In this document: positions 35,655 to 45,902 of the stretch, one piece after another
Layout of the letters: each line of letters opens with the position of its first letter
How positions within the stretch are numbered: position 1 is the first letter of the stretch
NCBI GenBank assembly: GCA_032690845.1
Contig: CM064417.1
Location: forward strand, 39,996,432-40,060,431
Length of the DNA stretch: 64,000 nt
Reading direction: 5' to 3'
From: Eleusine coracana subsp. coracana
Taxonomy: Eukaryota > Streptophyta > Magnoliopsida > Poales > Poaceae
Translations under genes and position numbers: made by a program
The notes under the pieces: model-generated
The model's database searches: none
What the model was told of the DNA's origin: nothing
Seen by the model: the letters and a program-made list of their open reading frames with translations, nothing else

Positions 35655-35747
35655 CCTGAAAATTCACACAAAACACAAAAACGAAAACAACTAGAAAAGA
35701 GAGGATTAGATGTTAGTAAAATATTAATAGTAAAAGAACTGGCTTGT

Positions 35748-35765
35748 TCCCCGACAACGGCGCCA
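35748..35765 (-). promoter_or_regulatory. Primer-binding site of the Athila-like element (Asp tRNA)
   Basis: Minus-strand TGGCGCCGTTGTCGGGGA, one difference from the usual complement of plant Asp tRNA, the typical Athila primer. It lies 12 bases from the LTR end. Confidence 0.9.
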
Positions 35766-36534
35766 GAAAAAATAGCTTGTTGGTCGTAATTACGCACCCA
35801 CTTATATACCGCAAGAGGACGGTGTATAGTTGTAGCTCTTTTTCCCTTAGAGTATTCCAAGGTTATCGAATCCATAGGAAACGAGCGGAACTAATACTAT
35901 TAAAGGGTTACTAACAAATTGCAATGGTTTGGTTGGTGTGAATGATGACAGTGAGAAAGTGGAAGGTGAATGTTATTAAAGAGGTAACAGGATGATGAAG
36001 GATTCTCTCCCTAGGATTGGTTCACTAGCAAGCAACCTTATTCTTATCAACTCGAGTGATGACTCTAATATTCTACAAGACATGATGGTTTCGTTCACCA
36101 CAGCTGTCACTACAGAGGCTATTAGCTCCCCACTGGTTTCTTGCACTATGTAATGGGCAAAAGTGTATTGGCCGATACACTAATGAAAGGGATAGATAGA
36201 TAGATATGCAATAAAGTTCATCACATAGATCAAATTCATCGAGAGAGTATCAACAAGTATGAGAGTTACATGACCAGATCCCCGCACCAGAGAAGAGAAT
36301 GTGAGACTACTCACTCATCCTTCCACTAGACATAGCAGAGGGGTGAGAAATAGCGCTGGAACGCACACGAGCCGATCGGCGCAAGCGTCGCGCTGATCGG
36401 CGCGACCTCCCTTCTGGTGGATCTTGTCGGTGTTGACCAACCTCCGCTGCCAATATCCTAGAACCCTAATTCTAATAACTGATTCTCGCGATCGCCGTCT
36501 CTCTCGTTCTCTCTTGGCTCTTAATAATTATCTT

Positions 36535-36543
36535 CCTTTTATA
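36535..36543 (-). promoter_or_regulatory. TATA box in the Athila-like 5' LTR
   Basis: Minus-strand TATAAAAGG, conserved in the other LTR at 27199-27207. Transcription would start roughly 30 bp further along the minus strand, near 36505. Confidence 0.6.
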
Positions 36544-36639
36544 CTCGACGGGATTAGGTCAACTTCCACCGACTCTAACTCATACTGGGCTGGGCCTTCA
36601 TCTTTCCTGGACCGGATCGTGTTTCCGTCATCTTCTCCT

Positions 36640-36682
36640 GCTGCGCCGATCGGCGCAAGCGTCGCGTCGATCGACGCGGCTC
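36640..36682. repeat. Palindromic 21-bp repeat cluster (one of about ten in this element)
   Basis: Here tgcgccgatcggcgcaagcg continues into a second diverged unit. The core GCGCCGATCGGCGC is a perfect 14-bp palindrome; a variant GAGCCGATCGGCTC is also palindromic. Other clusters: 27056-27068, 27308-27345, 29154-29190, 29566-29620, 30424-30484, 30700-30735, 33773-33832, 34806-34843 and 36369-36405. Period within clusters is 21 bp (7 codons). Confidence 0.85.
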
Positions 36683-36887
36683 CGCATCTGGCACATCTTC
36701 GTTACTCTTCAGCTCTTTATCCATAATTACCCTGTTTTACACCTGTTTCCTGTGATTATATCCAAAACAGAATAACTACAAATATATGCAAATATGGGGT
36801 TAATTGTTAGTTCAAACCACCAAATTAAGATGCAAAACATCCCTTTTTGGTAGATAAAATGGGCATCTAGATACCACCAACAGTATG

Positions 36888-38528
36888 CCGGGTAAATCTT
36901 CGGGAAACACATCGGGATACTCACGTACTACTGGAATTTCAGCTAGACTCTTGCCAGTGGCCTGATACACCTTAGGTGCAATCATTGGCGGAAGGGACAA
37001 GTGTATGATGGCAGGGCCATGGAGATGAGAATCCAAATGAATTTTTTGAGAGTCGATATGTAGCACGGCCTTATTGTTCTTCATCCATTTCATACCCAAA
37101 ATAACATCTATGCCTTGACCAGCTAATATTATAAGGTGCGATGGGTATATTAATTTGCCAAGTTTGAGCGATGTGGCCACAACACATTGGTTTGCAATAA
37201 TTTTACCACCAGGAGAGGTAATGATATAAGATGTTTTGAGAGGTGTGGTAGAGAGATGCAATCTTTCAACACATGCCATGCTAATAAAATTATGGGTTGC
37301 ACCAGAATCAAAAAGAACAAGAATGGGGTTGTCATGGATAGTGAACATACCCGCAAGCATATCTTCTCCTTCCTGAATATCCCCGGCTATAGTATGGTTG
37401 ACATGGCTGGTCTTTGGTGCATTTTTGGGTGCTAGAGGACGCTGGTTGGCGGTGCTAACTCCACTACCTTGCTGCCGTCTTGGCTTGCGACACTCCTTTG
37501 CATAGTGTCCCACTTGACCACAATTATAGCACGGCTGTGAGTTAGGCCTTCCACCTTGGTAAGCTTAATGTGGAGGGCAGTAGGCTTGTGTGCGCTGCTG
37601 TGTAGAACCATAAGAAGCTCCCTGATGTTGTGGATTAGTTGGATGGTATCCTCCGCCAGAGGGAATAGCAGCACGGAAACGCTGACCGGTTGGTGAAGTG
37701 AGGGCCAACTGATATTTGGTGGGAGGGGCACCAGAAGAAATCCCACTCATATTCTTCCTCTTCTTGTCATTTTCATGATCACGATTGGCATCTTCTTGCA
37801 CAATAGCTGCACTCATTAGCTCATTGAAAGTGCAGTTGTTGAATAATGCCAGATGCTTCTTGAGTTCACTGCTAAGTCCCTGACGAAACCGGTCCTTTTT
37901 CTTCTCATCTATGTCCACATGATAGGTCGCATACTGGGAGAGGTAGTTAAACTTCTTTGTGTACTCATGCACGTTGTTGGAACCTTGCTTCAAATCCAAA
38001 AATTCCTGAAGTTTCCGCTGCATAAGGCCAGCAGGAATGTGATGACCACGAAAAGCAGTGTGGAAGGTGGTCCAATTCACCTGTTGAGGCTAGGTAATTT
38101 GCCCACCAAGCACTCGCGGATCCACGGAGTTGCTGAGCTGCAAATAAGGTCTTCTGATTTTCAGTACAGCGGAGAAGTCCAAACTTTGACTCAATGATGC
38201 GGAGCCAATTATCTACCTCCAGTGGATCACCAGTCTCAACAAACACTAGAGGGTGTGTAGCCAGAAAATCTGCATAGGTGGTCTCCTGGGGTGCATTGCG
38301 AGCTTTATTGCGCCCAGCTTGTAGATAATTAGTATTCTGAATTAGTATTTCCATGACCCGGTTCTGATTGGCAATGAACTGCGCAAAGTCCATCGGCGGT
38401 GGTAGGGGTGGCAGATTTTGATCTTGGTTCTGGTTCTGATTCTAGTTTTGGCTTCCATCTTGCCCACCACGGTGGGAACTTTCAGGATGGTCCTCGTACA
38501 GGTCATTCATCCTCCTAGTGTTTACCAT
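36888..38528 (-). pseudogene. Element 2 gag and protease
   Basis: ATG at 38528 (MVNTRRMNDLYED), matching the gag start of element 1. A TAG at 38442-38444 breaks the Gln/Asn-rich N-terminus. Then come the gag core (ESKFGLL, WWANYLAS) and a one-base frameshift near 38085. The second frame continues through a TAA near 37565 into the zinc knuckle (CYNCGQVGHYAKEC, about 37490-37533) and aspartic protease (LFDSGATHNF, about 37310-37340). It reaches VFPEDLPG, where the nested element interrupts it; the frame resumes at 26466. Confidence 0.9.
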
Positions 38529-38529
38529 T

Positions 38530-38551
38530 CTGCCAAAAATTTATTTACACC
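38530..38551 (-). promoter_or_regulatory. Acceptor-like splice site before gag AUG (element 2)
   Basis: The minus strand reads AAATAAATTTTTGGCAG, then A and ATGGT. It has the same offset and context (CAG, A, ATGGT) as element 1. With the donor at 40411 it predicts an intron of 1882 nt. Confidence 0.5.
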
Positions 38552-38976
38552 ATTAGATCAAGTCACATGAGGTGAAAAACATTGCTTAATTCCAGACCAT
38601 GGTATAAGTAATTAAATTATAGATCTGAACATAATATTAAAACAGCAGCGATGTCCATTCATACTTGTCCAAAATATCCATCCAAAGATCATACATAGGG
38701 TTTACTTAGTGGTGGATGTTACAACCATATTACCGAAAACAAAATAGCAGCAAGCATAATGCTACAAGCCGCATGGGAACATCCGTAATGGGGTTAAGCT
38801 AGTGTTCTTCTCACGACATTACGTTGCTCGGAAGATCACACATTTTTCCTAACGAACACAGCGTATCCCAAAATCAAAAGGCCGCATGCCTCATGGAGAC
38901 AAGGTCCACTACAAGTTACTCCTACCATAGTTCCATAATTACAAGACCTAACCATGAGAGTTTAGCTCAGCTAAAG

Positions 38977-39567
38977 CTACTCTCCCCGTGGCGTGTGGCT
39001 GCCACCATCGGAGAGCATTTCTTCATCCTTCGGAGTCGGGGGTGCCTCATAGTCAAGTCCCGAGTTCTCTTCATCTCCCTCAGCGTGTGGAGGGTTAGGA
39101 GGGGCTGGTTGGACTACTTGCTGCCCGAGCACATGCCCGAGGTGGTCCTCAAGTTGTATGACAGTCTCATGAAGCCATCCAATCTGTTGTTGTGCGTGGT
39201 CTAGCTGAGCTTGGAGTTGAAAAATCTGCTGGTGGTTGGCTACTAACATAGCGTCACGTTGGGCGAGCTGCTGTCGCACCTTGACGAGTTCATTCTCAGC
39301 TTCGAGACGCTGGTCATCCACTACCTCCACCATTTCAATGGACTCGCCAAGCTGCGCACCCAACTCAAGAGCTTGGCTCGCAAGTTGGTGACCATTGACG
39401 GATAATGCATGAACCATCCCCTCAAGTTTAGCGACACGCCCTTCCAGCTCAGTGTTGCGAAATTGTGCATCAAGGCGCTCTTGGTCACTGAGTATGAGTT
39501 GCTTCTCCAACTCCTCGATGCAAGCAGCCATAGCGGCGCTCTCAACGGTAGCCTTAGAAGTAGTCAT
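38977..39567 (-). CDS. Extra sense ORF upstream of gag: coiled-coil protein (element 2)
   Basis: An intact 196-codon ORF, the only uninterrupted protein frame of this element. Residues 1-145 are almost entirely helical and heptad-like (EELEKQLILSDQERLDAQF, LQAQLDHAQQQIGWL). The C-terminus is Pro-rich then acidic (VVQPAPPNPPHAEGDEENSG, then LDYEAPPTPKDEE). The coiled coil plus D/L-DYE-PP tail matches the ORF at 11631-12684 in element 1, but the N-terminal domain seen there is absent. Its persistence while gag-pol decayed may be chance in a short frame. Function unknown; a multimerising accessory protein is a guess. Confidence 0.75.
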   Translation of the reverse strand: MTTSKATVESAAMAACIEELEKQLILSDQERLDAQFRNTELEGRVAKLEGMVHALSVNGHQLASQALELGAQLGESIEMVEVVDDQRLEAENELVKVRQQLAQRDAMLVANHQQIFQLQAQLDHAQQQIGWLHETVIQLEDHLGHVLGQQVVQPAPPNPPHAEGDEENSGLDYEAPPTPKDEEMLSDGGSHTPRGE

Positions 39568-39587
39568 CTGCGGGAACGAGTTAAAAG
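39568..39587 (-). promoter_or_regulatory. Acceptor-like splice site before coiled-coil ORF (element 2)
   Basis: The minus strand reads TTAACTCGTTCCCGCAG followed directly by the ATG at 39567. With the donor at 40411 it gives an 844-nt intron, the alternative to the gag acceptor. Confidence 0.45.
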
Positions 39588-40749
39588 TTGATCATAACTT
39601 TTGTATCCATCGTAAAACATTCCAATTGGGTCAGCATATTAAGATTACAAAAGATGCAAGTAAGCAAAATAACTAAGAATCATTTGTCATGCTTCAACCG
39701 GTTCTAAAACTGCATCTGAAATCTGTCTCCCTAATGACAGTCTGCACAAAAATCCAAACTGCTCTTTCTGGGTGCAGAATCAATATTTTGGGTTCATACC
39801 AATGTTTTAGAACATTTTCATATCTTTCCAACGCCTACTCATACAGCCTCATCGGGTCAGTGATTTAGGAGTTATGACCTTTTTAATATTTTGGTCGACT
39901 GCTGAAATCCTGTTCTGGACAGAAAAAGGTTTGCCTGAAGATGGGTCCTAAATTCTGGTTTCGGAGCTCCAAATTCAAAATATCAGAACACAAAAGTTAT
40001 AGATAATTTCAGAAACTTTCCAGAAAGTACTAGAACATAAAATTTGGCACAGTAGTTTGAGAGTTATGCATTTTTGAACTTGACTGAAATTTCTGAACCC
40101 TGAATTTTCAGATTGGGTGTTAGTTTACATGGTCAAAGCTCTTAACCAAGGTACCGGGAGATTATTTACATTCAATAGAGGTCAATTAGGGTCATTAGGC
40201 TCATTGAAAATTTGACTTTGCATTTTTTTTGATATTATCTAATGCAATATGCAAATGCAAACATGATGACATGACAATATGTCGTCCTAATGTCCTCACC
40301 AACAGAAAAATTGGTCAATATAGCGACCATACGTAACCTCGGTGGCAAACACGGTCTCTCAACATTTGGTTAGTCGTTTGCTAATGAGCTAAGTATTCGT
40401 GGTTAGCGTACCTACAGAAAATGGATTCCAGAAATAATACATCAAATTCAAAAGAAACGAGCCGAAAATAATCCCTTATTATTGTCCGAGGGTCGGGCAC
40501 TGATGTTCGATGCAATCAGCCCGCGTTCACACCATTGTGCTAGCTTTTCATGTTACTGACCACATGGCGGGACACATACCTGCGTTGACGATGCCGTAGA
40601 TATAAGTATTTAAACAAACAACCTCCTACAGTTAGCTTGCCACCTGAACCATAGCTAGTAACATCCTTATTAGGGCTTACTACTCGTACCTCACCATAAG
40701 TGTTGGTTTTTAAAAATTAGCGTTCATTTGTGGTATTAATCCCGAGCTG
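39588..40749 (-). other. 5' leader of element 2
   Basis: Non-coding. The primer-site end (40300-40749) is conserved with element 1's leader and contains the donor-like site. The rest (39590-40300) shows only scattered similarity. No other ORF was seen. Confidence 0.7.
40402..40422 (-). promoter_or_regulatory. Donor-like splice site in conserved leader (element 2)
   Basis: Minus-strand TTCTGTAG/GTACGCTAAC, cut between 40412 and 40411. It aligns with element 1's site at 13140/13139. Confidence 0.5.
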
Positions 40750-40761
40750 GCTCTGATACCA
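40750..40761 (-). promoter_or_regulatory. Primer-binding site of element 2 (initiator Met tRNA)
   Basis: Minus-strand TGGTATCAGAGC, three bases from the 5' LTR, identical to element 1. Confidence 0.95.
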
Positions 40762-40764
40762 CGC

Positions 40765-43700
40765 TGTGACGTCCCCACCTCAAAATGAGGGGTTAGCCAA
40801 AGATCAATACTCGGGTGACACTTGACGAAGCAAGAGTCCATCAATACACAAATGAACATAGAAAATAGAGTGAAATGTCGAATTTAAGTTATTATAATTT
40901 GGGTTCAAATTTAGGATACATAAAAGAGTTTGAAGTTTGAAACGAAGTCTTAGCGGAAGCGAATAATCTTGATGATACATATCTTACAACAATTCATGGC
41001 AGCCCATAACCATAAATCATTCATCGTGCTCCTCAGGAGTAGGGGAAACAGGAACCCATTCCATGGTCCATCCCTTCGGGGGTTCACCATCCCACTCCAC
41101 CTGATTTCCACTCTCGATGTACACGACATGTGACATACCTGTACAAAAACTTAAACAATAAACCCCGAGCAACTAATACTCAGCAAGACTTACCCGTCAA
41201 AATGGCACGCTAAGGCCGACACCTAGCATGTAGGGGGCTGACCTAAGGTTGTTGGAATAATTGCAAAAATAGCACTAATAATTGATCCTATTTTCAGATC
41301 TTTAGCCAAGTTAATAGAGTTTTACATAAAGCAAATATTGTGCCGCTATACTACAACAAACATGGTTGCAATACAGTTTATAGGGATGCAATATCATCAT
41401 TATCATTTCACTTTGTAATTCGAGGTGGCAGCGATCTCACAAGTGGTACTCAATAACCGCGAGGGACGGCGACTCGAATCGATTTACATCTTGCAGGAGA
41501 AATCCAAATACACAGCGCATGCGCACTCCCAGAGTCACGTACGATAACCTTTCGCGAGATCACCATAGAGTCAGCCGGGTTTCACGCGCTCCCGGGTACA
41601 TGTCCTCCACGCGATACCCGGTATCTGGGGTTAGACCATGCACCCTTCCACCACTAATACCACCCAAATACCACCATGCACTTATGATTGTTCCCAAAGA
41701 GCGATGAGGGACCGTCCAACTACTATGATAATCAAGCTACGTCGGTTTACTAGTGCCCATATCACTAGCATGCACTTGGTACTGTTCAAACATGGTCACG
41801 GTTCCACACTCAAAGGGGGTTCTTAATCAACACAAACGGGGCTATGGCAAACAAGGTCCAACCTTGTCCCTCAACTTACACATGCACTTCCATGTTCGGT
41901 CTCAAATGAATCCATCATTTTCATGTGAGAGTACAAGTGATAAATCCCCGAACCATCTTATATCAAGTAGTCTCCATACCACTCGATTTTCCTACCGGTG
42001 ACTCCATATTAAGCATATCAAATTCTATCGAATGGTTGAACAAGTATACTCATACCCATAGGATTTGTCTTTCCTACATGCAACTAGAGTTTCAATCATT
42101 TCCTACACGTAATGCACAATACATGACATGCATACATGTGGTACAAAATAAAAGTTTTAAAACATAGGAGTGCACCGGGGCTTGCCTTGGTTCAGATCAC
42201 AGTCAGCACTCTCAGGAATAGTTGCCTCAGCTCCGGGCTCCTTCGGAACTATCTCCACCTCCATGTTCCCGTCGTTGAGTCCTAGTGGATGAAATGCAAT
42301 GCAAACAAGGATAGTGAGGATTCATGGCACTTCCTCAACAAATGTGTGCTATTATATGATGCATGTATAAAAGTACGGTGTGCATTAGAGACGGACATGG
42401 AGGTTTCTCATTTTTACTTTCTTTTAATTTTATATAATACAAGCAAGCTCACTAGTGGTGATGGTGCAAAGATTAATCACATTTAACCTAACTAGATGAC
42501 CATAACCACATGATCAGAGGCAACATAACCTAATTAATTTTCCAATGTAGAGAGTAAAACATTTAATGGTTTGCATGCCAACACATGTGTTCATGTTACA
42601 ATTAATTACTAAATTGCCATTACTAGAAATAAAACAAAGCTTATTATTATAGATCATGGTTCTGAAGTATAAATACCAGTGAGAGAAATATAGGTGATTG
42701 GGGACATTATTCAAGATTTTTGTATCAAATGTGATGCCAAGGTGATGCACCAATAATTTATTTTAATTACAATGGTGCAAACTCTAAAATAATCAATACG
42801 GAATAAATACTAGGAATTTAAATGCAACAATTGTTGAAATGTCTAGAAATGATGAAATGGTCATGCATGCAAAATCTGATAATTAAATAATGTACTAAAA
42901 ATTACTTATGATTTTATTTTGGTTTTAACCATTTAATACATGTATAAAGAAATATATCCTTTTGGAGTGTCTTAGCATTTTTCTAAAATACTATACAGTC
43001 AGAGGAATCCAAAACATATTTTTATGCATTTTTCCATAAAGCCAAAAATTTTGTGCTGATTTTATAAACTCCATCTATTTATTTGGCTAAATATTTAAGA
43101 AAAAAAAGGGATTTTCCGGCCACTAGGTCGTTTTTCGCGTCGGCCCACGAGGCTAGGCGGGACGTGGGGAGCTCCTTGGGCCGGATCTGGCCCAGGCGCT
43201 ATGGTGGCCAGAGGCCACAAGGCCCACCCGGCGGCTGGCTCGCCCGGAGCCAAGCCAGGTCAGGGTGCTCGCGCGCGCGGGCGTTGCGGCGGCGGCGCGT
43301 CCGATGTCGCGTGGCGGCGGCTCGCCGGAGCTTGCGGTGGCAGGGGAGGACGGAGGAGTGCCGGGACAGGGCATAGCACGCAAAGGGAGGCGTGGAGTCT
43401 CACGTGAGCAGCTGCGCGACAAGGGAAGGCAGGCGGCGGCGAACCGAGGTGGCAGGTGGCAGAGACGAGCGGCGTTCCGGCGTATAGACTGACAAAACCG
43501 GAGCCGACTAGAGTCAAGGAAATGTGCGACGAGGTTTAGAGGGCACAGAAGCGAGGAATCGACAAATGGCTCACCACAGAGGAGGCACGACGGCGAAAGG
43601 CGGCGGTCGGAGGCGGGGGTGACACGGCGCGATTCGCCGAGCTCCGGGCGTGAGAGGGGCTGAGGCCTTGCAGGTCGGGAGAGAAGGGCTAGGCGGAGCT

Positions 43701-44818
43701 CCCGGCGCGGTCGGCTGACGGTGGTAGGCGGCTGAGTAGCAAGGCGCCGAGGTGAGCTTCTCAGGTGGCAATGGCGGCTCAGTTTGGACGTTAGAGAGTG
43801 GGAGACTGAGTAAGGGGGGGGGGGTGAGTGGCGAAGATATGGGCGCTCGGACAAAGACCCGGCCGACATGGGTCATCGGCTGACGATCGACGACCACGCG
43901 GCAGGCTTGGGCACGGCGACGCGGGCGGCACACAGTGCCAGCGCGCGCGGTGAGGCTGACATGCGGGGCCCACCTGATTTAAATTAACCGAAAACAAAAA
44001 AGTTTAGGTGATTTCAACCATAATTTTGGAGCCTTAAATCAACTCGAAAATTAAGTATTTTAGCATAACCTTGTAGAGCATTGCTTGAAGTTCAAAATTT
44101 ATGACATGCACAAGGATAGGTCAATTTAACTGCAAGATATTGCATTTTGAAAATGCAATCAAGGCCACAAAGACTTAGGAAAATATTTTCCTGCCTAGAA
44201 ATCTTAACTCCAAAGCATTTTGTAAAATCCAATTGGGGCATCAATTTGGTTCCAAATTTAAAAAGAGTTCCAAATACATGAAGAACAATGCTTGGAGTAG
44301 TTAAAAGTTGAAGATGAAATTCTGGGAGATAAATTGTTATAGTACTTATTTAATTTCAAAGTTGCTTAGTTGCTAGGGTTGAATTCTATCCAGAAAAGTG
44401 TTATTTAGAAAAAATTCTAAAAGTAATAGTTCTTGGCCTTATTAAATCAGGCCAAAAGTATATGTTGCTCCTAAAGATTAGGTCGTACTTATGAGTATGA
44501 TCTGGTTCAGTGGTTTCTTTTAAAATTTAAAAATTGAATTTTTAAAGTGACATTGTTTCTGAGCAAAGTTTAAATTATTTGGACTAGTTTACCAAGTGAT
44601 AAAATCACCAAAAATTCTCCAAAAATGCTTATTTGGTGCATAGATCAAAGTTATGAAATTTATTTAGATCACTTATATTAAGAAATCTAAACTTTTAGTT
44701 CAAGGCCTATTGAGTCAAATTCGAATAAATTCAAATTCGAGCCATTATGTTGTGATTCTCTTTTTGTTATATCTTCCTTGTTTGCATAAGGTGCTAGAGT
44801 GACGCCATGGGTGTCACA
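40765..44818 (-). repeat. Element 2 LTR, right (5' LTR)
   Basis: 4054 bp, TG...CA, next to the primer site. Pairing with the left LTR is clear over its whole length. A G run lies at 43814-43824. Its GC-rich island (43130-43970) gives ORFs shared with the left LTR, which I take as incidental. Confidence 0.93.
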
Positions 44819-44942
44819 GGTTCCACGCCTACGCCTGTACTGCATATATACATCATGATGATAGCTACTACCGCGGTTCCATCTTTGTTCACTGAGGGAT
44901 AACATACGTGGATGTGCACACGATTCTGACAAGGAGAGTTCT
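44819..44942. repeat. Upstream tandem duplication, copy A (distal remainder)
   Basis: Continues copy A after element 2, from ggttccacgcctacgcctgt to gagagttct. It is repeated at 60442-60569 almost base for base. At about 44943 copy B begins directly with gagcgtgaggatgcg. Confidence 0.85.
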
Positions 44943-45228
44943 GAGCGTGAGGATGCGATGTTGTAATAACAAGGATTAATAATTAGTAAGGCCAGATCAA
45001 CAAGCATGTGCACTTCTTTGCTGGCACTCGGTAAAGAAACTATTTGTTGAGTTCCACATAAAGACATTCGGTAAAGTATTACTCTAACGGTTGACGCACT
45101 GGTGGCCACGTGTGGATCTTTTGCCGAGTGTATATTTTTTGTCAAGTGTCCTCTTCTTTGTTATAGAGTATTTTTTACGTGACACTTGGCAAACAAAATT
45201 ATTTGTCGACTGTACAATTTTTGCCAAC
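44943..45228. repeat. Upstream tandem duplication, copy B (proximal part)
   Basis: Matches 18832-19117, including the degenerate CACTA piece, and is cut by element 3 at 45229. The rest of copy B is 58660-60569. Confidence 0.85.
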
Positions 45229-45865
45229 TGTTGGGGGGATCACTTTGCAAGCCACCCCTCGAAGGTTTATCAAAGTCGGGTTGTGAATAAAAGTCAAAGT
45301 TAACCATTGTTACCCTTTTTTATTAACCATAATTTCGAGGTACAGGTGTTCATCGGAGGCCTCGAAAAAACTAAGACCCTTCGGGCGGTACCTCCATGCC
45401 CACGAAGGATGAAGCCATCATCCTTCGAAGGACAGAGCAGCGAACCCTTCAAGCAGTACCTCCGCGCCCTTGAAGGATGAAGCCATCATCCTTCGAAGGA
45501 CAGAACGCCGGGCAAGATCAAGAACCGGCATGGCACGAAGAGGGCAACACATGGCACTAGCACATGTCGTGGCGTGCAGAACAAGGAAGGGTACCAGAAG
45601 TGCTCAAATGATCGATTTATCCTTTATGACCATTTTGTACAGAATATTCGAAGAATATAGTAGGTAATTAGGGCTAAAATGGTCATTTGCATATGACCTA
45701 AGTATGGGCCTATAAATAGAACACCCCTACTTACTTGTAACAGGATGAATCTTTTTGGGAATACGTGAGAAGAGCCCATTGTTCCGTTTCATATCCTTCG
45801 TGATTCCTTTTCATGTTTACTCTTTTTGTTAGTGGCACTGAACCTCACGCTTTGTGACACCAACA
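45229..45865 (+). repeat. Element 3 left LTR (5' LTR)
   Basis: 637 bp, TG...CA. It contains TATAAATAG at 45711-45719 and repeated 'ccttcgaagga' palindromes upstream (about 45430-45500). It differs from the right LTR by several percent. Confidence 0.93.
45711..45719 (+). promoter_or_regulatory. TATA box in the element 3 5' LTR
   Basis: TATAAATAG, conserved at 58505-58513 in the other LTR. A start site near 45740 would leave about 125 bp of R/U5. Confidence 0.7.
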
Positions 45866-45880
45866 GTAGCGCCCACCGTG
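45866..45880 (+). promoter_or_regulatory. Primer-binding site of element 3
   Basis: GTAGCGCCCACCGTG directly after the LTR. Related grass Tat elements read TGGCGCCCACCGTG here, so this copy has probably lost the G in TGG (now TAG). The exact tRNA is not certain to me. Confidence 0.65.
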
Positions 45881-45902
45881 TTGTGAGCTCGTACATAAGC
45901 TC

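Larger units (their letters stand above)
26467..36882 (-). mobile_element. Athila-like Ty3/gypsy element nested in element 2
   Basis: 10.4 kb, inserted in the protease/RT region of element 2. LTRs are 26467-27546 and 35778-36882, each TG...CA. Flanking pentamers are ACATG (26462-26466) and GTATG (36883-36887); both differ by one transition from GCATG, the probable original. The Athila call rests on the Asp-tRNA primer site, gag with WLLFPFSLGGKAKEW, RT with FMDD, the integrase C-terminal signature CHLPVKLEHKAYW, and extra coding sequence after pol. Coding is on the minus strand and broken by stops and frameshifts. A dispersed 21-bp palindromic repeat family is scattered through it. Confidence 0.93.
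35778..36882 (-). repeat. Athila-like LTR, right (5' LTR)
   Basis: 1105 bp, next to the Asp-tRNA primer site and so the promoter LTR. It carries GATCGG-type clusters at 36369-36405 and 36640-36682. Confidence 0.93.
19584..44818 (-). mobile_element. LTR element 2: Tekay/Del-like chromovirus with nested Athila-like insertion
   Basis: Flanked by the 5-bp duplication GGTTC (19579-19583 and 44819-44823), with LTRs 19584-23546 and 40765-44818. It spans 25.2 kb, of which 10.4 kb is the nested element at 26467-36882. The minus-strand order matches element 1: LTR, Met primer site, conserved leader, coiled-coil ORF, gag, protease, RT, RNase H, integrase, tail, polypurine tract, LTR. It is a distinct sister family: LTR and protein sequences are related but clearly diverged. 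The LTRs differ by several percent throughout, so it is older than the homogenised core of element 1 suggests for that copy. The coding region has stops and one gag frameshift. Confidence 0.95.

Noticed and set aside
35590..35680. Acceptor-like TTTTCAG before the Athila-like gag AUG as a third case of the splicing switch
   Set aside because: It is present, but there is no upstream coiled-coil ORF and no paired donor could be identified; the leader is under 100 nt. Recorded in the gag entry only.
26467..36882. GATC-containing palindromes as bacterial methylation sites or a sign of bacterial origin
   Set aside because: They lie inside a plant Athila-like element, including its LTRs, and their 21-bp spacing fits an internal repeat family.
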